Assembly: GCA_965247965.1 (NCBI GenBank)
Contig: OZ252053.1
Location: 3,534,001-3,598,000, forward strand
Length of the DNA stretch: 64,000 nt
Reading direction: 5' to 3'
DNA from: UBA7328 sp965247965
Lineage (GTDB): Bacteria; Bacteroidota; Bacteroidia; Chitinophagales; Saprospiraceae
The number at the start of each line of letters is the position of its first letter. The stretch's first letter is position 1. This document shows, in pieces, positions 59,822 through 64,000 of this stretch. The notes under the pieces were generated by a model that was not told where the DNA came from, did no database searches, and was given only the letters and a program-made list of their open reading frames with translations. The position numbers and the translations under genes were made by a program.

Positions 59822-62746
59822 ATGATAAAGCGTTTTTTGTCCATATTATTCTTAATTATATTCCTTTCTCCACTAAGCACACAAACTGCGCGTGACTCAA
59901 ATGAAATAATAGATTCCATTCTGAAATCTATGAGCATTGATGAAAAGATCGGTCAAATATTTATGATTCGCGCATTTTCTCATAATGACCCTAAAAACAT
60001 AAGACTGGTAAAAGATCAAATCAAAAACTACAAACCCGGAGGCATTTGTTTCTTTCAGGGAAGTCCTGCGAAACAAGCGAGCCTCACCGTAGATTACCAA
60101 AAGATGTCCGAAGTACCTATGCTCGTGGCCATTGACGGTGAATGGGGCCTAGGAATGCGTTTCAGAGATAAGGCGATCAGTTTTCCAAAACAACTTACCA
60201 TAGGTGCTATCGACGACCACAACTTGATCTATCAAATGGGAAAGGAAATCGCCCGCCAAATGCGAAGAATAGGCATACACGTCAATTTTGCTCCGGTGGT
60301 CGACGTCAATAATAATGCCGCTAATCCCGTAATCAATTATCGGTCATTCGGAGAAGATAAAGACAATGTGACGAGCAAAGCATATGCCTATATGAAGGGC
60401 ATGCAGGATGGAGGATTGTCGGCATGTCTAAAGCATTTTCCGGGTCATGGAGATACCGATGTCGACTCACATCATGACTTGCCGATTATCAGACATAGCA
60501 AACATAGACTTGATAGCGTTGAGCTTGCTCCTTTCCGATCGTTAATATCCCTTGGTGCAAGTGGAGTTATGGTTGCTCATCTTCACGTACCGGCATATGA
60601 TGCTCGTGAAAACAGAGCGACTACCCTTTCTCAATCGATTATTCAAGACTTGCTTCAAGAAAAACTGCAATTTAACGGTCTGGTCTACTCTGACGCTATG
60701 GAAATGGAAGGAGTCACAAAGCACTTCAAAGATGGAGAAGCGGAATACGAAGCCTTCTTGGCAGGCAATGACTTCATCGTACTTCCTGAAGACCTGAAAA
60801 AAGCTTTTGACTTTATGAAATCCAAATACGATGAAGGACCGCTTTCCGAACAAAGACTAGACCGGAGCATTAGAAAAATTTTGATTGAGAAGCAAAAATT
60901 TGGTTTGCTGGACAGTCTGGAACGAATAGCAACGGACAACATTTATGAGAGCATTAATAGTGTAGAAGCGGAGGTCATCAAATACAGAATTTATGAAAAG
61001 TCGTTGACATTAGTTGCTAATGACAAAGTACTACCGATAATTGACCTCACTGGCGAATCTTTTGGTAGCATCAGCCTTGGAAGTGACAAGATCACACCTT
61101 TTCAGAAAAGGATTTGGTCCTATGTGAATAGCGAGAATTATTATTTGCCCAAGAGCGCGAAGTCGAGTGAATACAAGATAAAGTCTGGTCAACTCTCGCG
61201 AAAAGATTACGTTATCATAAGCCTGCACAACATGAGCAGTTCTGGCATGAATAAATATGGCCTTAACGGACAACAACTTAGATTCATCTCTGAATTGTCG
61301 AAAAACACAAACGTCATCCTTGTCGTTTTTGGCTCACCGTATTCGCTTAAATACTTCGAAAATATCCCTTGTCTATTACAAGCATATGAGGAGGATAAAA
61401 TTGCTCAGGACCTAGCTGCACAAGCCATATTCGGCGCAATAGACATTACTGGCAAACTCCCGGTGACAGCCTCTGAGAAATTTCCGTACAGTCATGGTAT
61501 CATTCTGCCCTCTATAAAGCGACTAGGCTTCAGCATTCCTGAACGCGTTGGGCTTAATTCGGATACACTTTCACAAATTAGAGAACTGATGCTCGAAATG
61601 ATAGCTGAAAAAGCAGCTCCCGGAGTGCAAATACTTATCGCCAAGGATAATAAGGTTGTCTTCGAAAAAACATTTGGTTTTCAGACGTATGAAAAAAAAA
61701 ATAGGGTTGACGAACGCACGATTTACGATGTCGCCTCGATTACCAAGATCCTTGCAAGTACATTGAGCGCTTTACATCTTCAAGATCGCAATGAATTCTC
61801 GTTTCAGGATTCCGTGGCAGCCTATTTCGCCGAAGAAGATACCACGAATAAAAGTGGATTGATCTACAAAGACATGATGTCTCATGTTTCTGGTCTGCTT
61901 GGCTGGATTCCTTTTTATGAAAGCACTATGGTCGATTTGCCAAAGGTTATCCCGTCTGACGTTTACTATCGCGATACACCTAGTGATTCTTTCGCAGTAG
62001 AAGTAGTTGAAAATATGTATATGCGCGAAGATTATATGGATACCATTTGGCGAAAAGTTTTTTCATCGAGAAAGAGAGCGCCTGAGTACTACCGGGATAA
62101 TAAATATCTGTACAGCGATCTCGGGTTTTATATTCTCAATTGGACTATAGAGCGCAAAACGATGAAGCAAGTAAACGAATATGCCAAAGAGTACTTCTAC
62201 GATCCCATGGGGATGAGGTATACAGGATTTAATCCTTTGTACCATCACGCTAAGAAAAATATAGCACCTTCAGAAAGGGACAACTATTTCAGAATGGGTG
62301 AGGTACAGGGATTCGTACACGATATGGGCGCAGCTATGCTCGGAGGTGTAAGCGGGCATGCCGGACTTTTCTCTAATGCTTTTGAAATTGCCACTCTTAT
62401 GCAAATGCTGCTAAACGGAGGATATTATGGGGGAAGACGGTATTTGAATGAAGAAACAGTCAACTATTCCACGACAAGGCATCCACTTTCTACAAGACGA
62501 GGGATCGGATTTGACATGAAGGAACTTGATAAAAGCAAAACTATGAATATGTCCGAATTGGCTTCGGATTCCACTTTTGGCCATACAGGATTTACCGGTT
62601 GTGCAACATTTGCAGATCCCGAACACGGGCTTGTCTACGTATTGCTGTCTAACCGCACATTTCCATCTATGAAAAACTATAAATTCAGTAAGAATAACTA
62701 CAGGCCAAAGGTGCAAAGTATTATGTATCGGTCGCTTATGAAGTAA
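59822..62746 (+). CDS. GH3 glycosidase fused to a class-C beta-lactamase-like domain
   Basis: This 974-residue protein has a signal peptide (FLSILFLIIFLSPLSTQ). Residues about 30-370 are a GH3 domain of NagZ type, with the KHFPGHGDTDVDSHHDL loop (catalytic His) and the nucleophile Asp in YSDAMEMEGV (near 291). Residues about 380-570 are the GH3 C-terminal domain. The rest is a beta-lactamase-family serine hydrolase with SxxK in ASITKILAS (near 639) and a YSDLG segment in the YxN position. It probably trims beta-N-acetylglucosaminyl peptidoglycan fragments and hydrolyses an ester or amide in the periplasm. Such fusions occur in Bacteroidota. All key residues are present. Confidence 0.9.
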   Translation: MIKRFLSILFLIIFLSPLSTQTARDSNEIIDSILKSMSIDEKIGQIFMIRAFSHNDPKNIRLVKDQIKNYKPGGICFFQGSPAKQASLTVDYQKMSEVPMLVAIDGEWGLGMRFRDKAISFPKQLTIGAIDDHNLIYQMGKEIARQMRRIGIHVNFAPVVDVNNNAANPVINYRSFGEDKDNVTSKAYAYMKGMQDGGLSACLKHFPGHGDTDVDSHHDLPIIRHSKHRLDSVELAPFRSLISLGASGVMVAHLHVPAYDARENRATTLSQSIIQDLLQEKLQFNGLVYSDAMEMEGVTKHFKDGEAEYEAFLAGNDFIVLPEDLKKAFDFMKSKYDEGPLSEQRLDRSIRKILIEKQKFGLLDSLERIATDNIYESINSVEAEVIKYRIYEKSLTLVANDKVLPIIDLTGESFGSISLGSDKITPFQKRIWSYVNSENYYLPKSAKSSEYKIKSGQLSRKDYVIISLHNMSSSGMNKYGLNGQQLRFISELSKNTNVILVVFGSPYSLKYFENIPCLLQAYEEDKIAQDLAAQAIFGAIDITGKLPVTASEKFPYSHGIILPSIKRLGFSIPERVGLNSDTLSQIRELMLEMIAEKAAPGVQILIAKDNKVVFEKTFGFQTYEKKNRVDERTIYDVASITKILASTLSALHLQDRNEFSFQDSVAAYFAEEDTTNKSGLIYKDMMSHVSGLLGWIPFYESTMVDLPKVIPSDVYYRDTPSDSFAVEVVENMYMREDYMDTIWRKVFSSRKRAPEYYRDNKYLYSDLGFYILNWTIERKTMKQVNEYAKEYFYDPMGMRYTGFNPLYHHAKKNIAPSERDNYFRMGEVQGFVHDMGAAMLGGVSGHAGLFSNAFEIATLMQMLLNGGYYGGRRYLNEETVNYSTTRHPLSTRRGIGFDMKELDKSKTMNMSELASDSTFGHTGFTGCATFADPEHGLVYVLLSNRTFPSMKNYKFSKNNYRPKVQSIMYRSLMK

Positions 62747-62774
62747 TTAATGTTTTAACTAAAAATCGTCGTCC

Positions 62775-63992
62775 TTGCCATTATACCTCAATATCGCCCT
62801 TCGATATTTGTTTGGTAAAAAATCTACCAATGCCATCAATGTCATCACTGGTATTTCTGTATTTGGCATAGCTGTTGGGACAGCTGCTCTTATACTTATA
62901 ATGTCCGTTTTTAATGGTTTTGAGGAGTTGATGAAAAAGTACCTGGATGCCTTTAATGCTGACGTAAAAATTATTCCGGTAGAAGGTAAATTTTTCAAAC
63001 CTGACGAGCACGTGGTCGACCGCATTATGGCATTGGAGAATGTAGCCCTTGTCAGCCAATCAGTCGAAGAAGTGGCCATATTCGATTACGAAGACAATCA
63101 GGAAGTTGGTATAATTAAAGGGGTCGATAGCAATTTTGCAGTGGTTACCGGGTTGGATTCTGCCATGGTCGACGGTCATCTTGATTTATATAGTGACGAT
63201 ATTTTTTATGCGTCTATAGGAGCCGGTATTGCTTCCAAACTTAATATTTCTACCCAGGATCAATTTAGTTCACTCAAAATCTACATGCCCAAGCGAAATC
63301 GTAAGGGCCCTATGGATAGTGAATTTAAATCCAGAAATCTTTATCCTAATTCCATTTTCTCATTAAGAAGTGAAAAAGATCATCAGTATGTGCTGGCGGA
63401 CCTAAAATTTGCTCAAAACCTCATTGAGCTCAGAGGGGAAATCTCTTCCTTGGAAATTAAGCTTCGTGATTTTTCCGCTGAGAGAGGGACAACCAAAGAA
63501 TTGAGAAATATCCTGGGCTCGGATTTCAAAGTCCTTGATAGATACGCCCAAGACGAATCTTTCCTTAAAGTCATGAATATCGAGAAATGGTCTGCCTTTC
63601 TGATGCTCGGTTTCACATTGGTACTGATCATTTTTAATGTCATCGGTTGTCTTTGGATGATCGTTATTGATAAGAAAAAGGATATTTCTGTACTAAAGGC
63701 ACTTGGGTTACGCTCCATTGACATAAAGAAAATATATTACGCGGAAGGTGTTCTGATCAGCACTCTTGGCTTTTTAATCGGAACTACTGTTGCCATCTTG
63801 CTTTATTTCGGCCAATTGAAATATGGCTTTATAGGTGTGGCAAATGCATTTAGCAAGACAGCCTATCCCATTCTCATGAAAGCTACCGACGTTGCGGTTG
63901 TCCTTGTTTTAGTAACAATGTTGGGCATCCTGGCCTCTGTACCAGCCACCAGGCGAGCAGCGCGTGTCACCTCATTCATAAGGTCGGAATAG
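62775..63992 (+). CDS. LolC/LolE-type ABC transporter permease
   Basis: This 405-residue FtsX-like permease has an N-terminal motif ALRYLFGKKSTNAINVITGISV and TM1 at about 25-48. A large periplasmic domain follows (residues 50-270), then three C-terminal TM segments around VLIIFNVIGCLWMIVI, LISTLGFLIGTTVAILLYFG and VVLVLVTMLGILASVPA. LolC/E move lipoproteins from the inner to the outer membrane, or the protein could be a related lipid or peptide exporter. The start is a TTG because the next in-frame codon upstream of the serine/lysine run is a stop. An ATPase partner may lie beyond the edge. Confidence 0.88.
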   Translation: MPLYLNIALRYLFGKKSTNAINVITGISVFGIAVGTAALILIMSVFNGFEELMKKYLDAFNADVKIIPVEGKFFKPDEHVVDRIMALENVALVSQSVEEVAIFDYEDNQEVGIIKGVDSNFAVVTGLDSAMVDGHLDLYSDDIFYASIGAGIASKLNISTQDQFSSLKIYMPKRNRKGPMDSEFKSRNLYPNSIFSLRSEKDHQYVLADLKFAQNLIELRGEISSLEIKLRDFSAERGTTKELRNILGSDFKVLDRYAQDESFLKVMNIEKWSAFLMLGFTLVLIIFNVIGCLWMIVIDKKKDISVLKALGLRSIDIKKIYYAEGVLISTLGFLIGTTVAILLYFGQLKYGFIGVANAFSKTAYPILMKATDVAVVLVLVTMLGILASVPATRRAARVTSFIRSE

Positions 63993-64000
63993 TTTCAGCA

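Noticed and set aside
1..64000. tRNA or rRNA genes
   Set aside because: Scanning for T-loop GTTCRAATC-type sequences with a matching acceptor stem found only chance matches inside coding genes.

Overview
The window is a stretch of a Bacteroidota chromosome of roughly 40% GC, most likely from the Saprospiria/Chitinophagia side of the phylum. Three things point there: a secreted protease with a C-terminal type IX secretion sorting domain, a Rho factor with a long charged N-terminal linker, and promoters that fit the Bacteroidota TTG-N19-23-TAnnTTTG pattern. Most genes are housekeeping: xerD (partial), recQ, aroQ, rpmH-rnpA, rho, serS, rlmN, pheS-hisS-gatA, sucB, mtaB, lgt, nadB, recX, ligA and a LolC/E-type permease. 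No rRNA, tRNA or CRISPR array was seen.

Layout. 1-6.3 kb: xerD, an FMN/Fe-S glutamate-synthase-domain protein, recQ-aroQ, and rpmH-rnpA with a small secreted protein. 6.4-6.9 kb: three abutting ~168-bp palindrome-ended repeats behind rho. 8.4-11.1 kb: serS and a zinc peptidase between two MITE-like elements. 11-20 kb: a TAT-exported oxidoreductase, a T9SS serine protease, rlmN, a histidine kinase and a TonB-dependent receptor broken by an in-frame TAG. 20.4-22.9 kb: two tandem hsp20 genes split by a complete IS66-family element with a perfect 8-bp target duplication that contains the second gene's start codon. 23-31.3 kb: mltD-like transglycosylase, the pheS-hisS-gatA operon, a Baeyer-Villiger-type monooxygenase and sucB. 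31.4-34.5 kb: a membrane protein, an aquaporin-family channel, a deleted amidohydrolase and an acyltransferase with an in-frame TGA. 34.5-42.7 kb: AIM24-type protein, mtaB, a barrel protein, lgt, two coupled glycosyltransferases (one resembling tRNA-queuosine mannosyltransferase) and nadB. 42.7-46.8 kb: a lone HicB, a frameshifted M24 peptidase, Bor-like lipoprotein, recX and an mscS gene with an in-frame TGA. 46.8-48.9 kb: a DUF4837 lipoprotein and a MoxR ATPase. 49.0-51.6 kb: a tandemly duplicated module of a secreted Cys/His-rich protein followed by a small lipoprotein, the second copy 5'-truncated. 51.6-64 kb: ligA, plsC, an ECF sigma/anti-sigma/periplasmic cassette, a TPR protein, a TMTC-like O-mannosyltransferase-type TPR protein, a GH3-beta-lactamase fusion and an ABC permease.

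Two themes stand out. First, six genes are interrupted or rearranged (TonB receptor, hsp20 copy 1, amidohydrolase, acyltransferase, M24 peptidase, mscS), and several non-coding repeat families abut or overlap stop codons. This looks like relaxed selection with repeat activity, or in part assembly error. Second, the 49.0-51.6 kb module has a conserved gene order with tight spacing, a lipoprotein partner that diverges faster than the secreted protein, and an orphan C-terminal copy with its own partner. It resembles an effector/immunity or secreted enzyme/inhibitor locus and is the best candidate for an undescribed system. Its function is inferred from architecture only.
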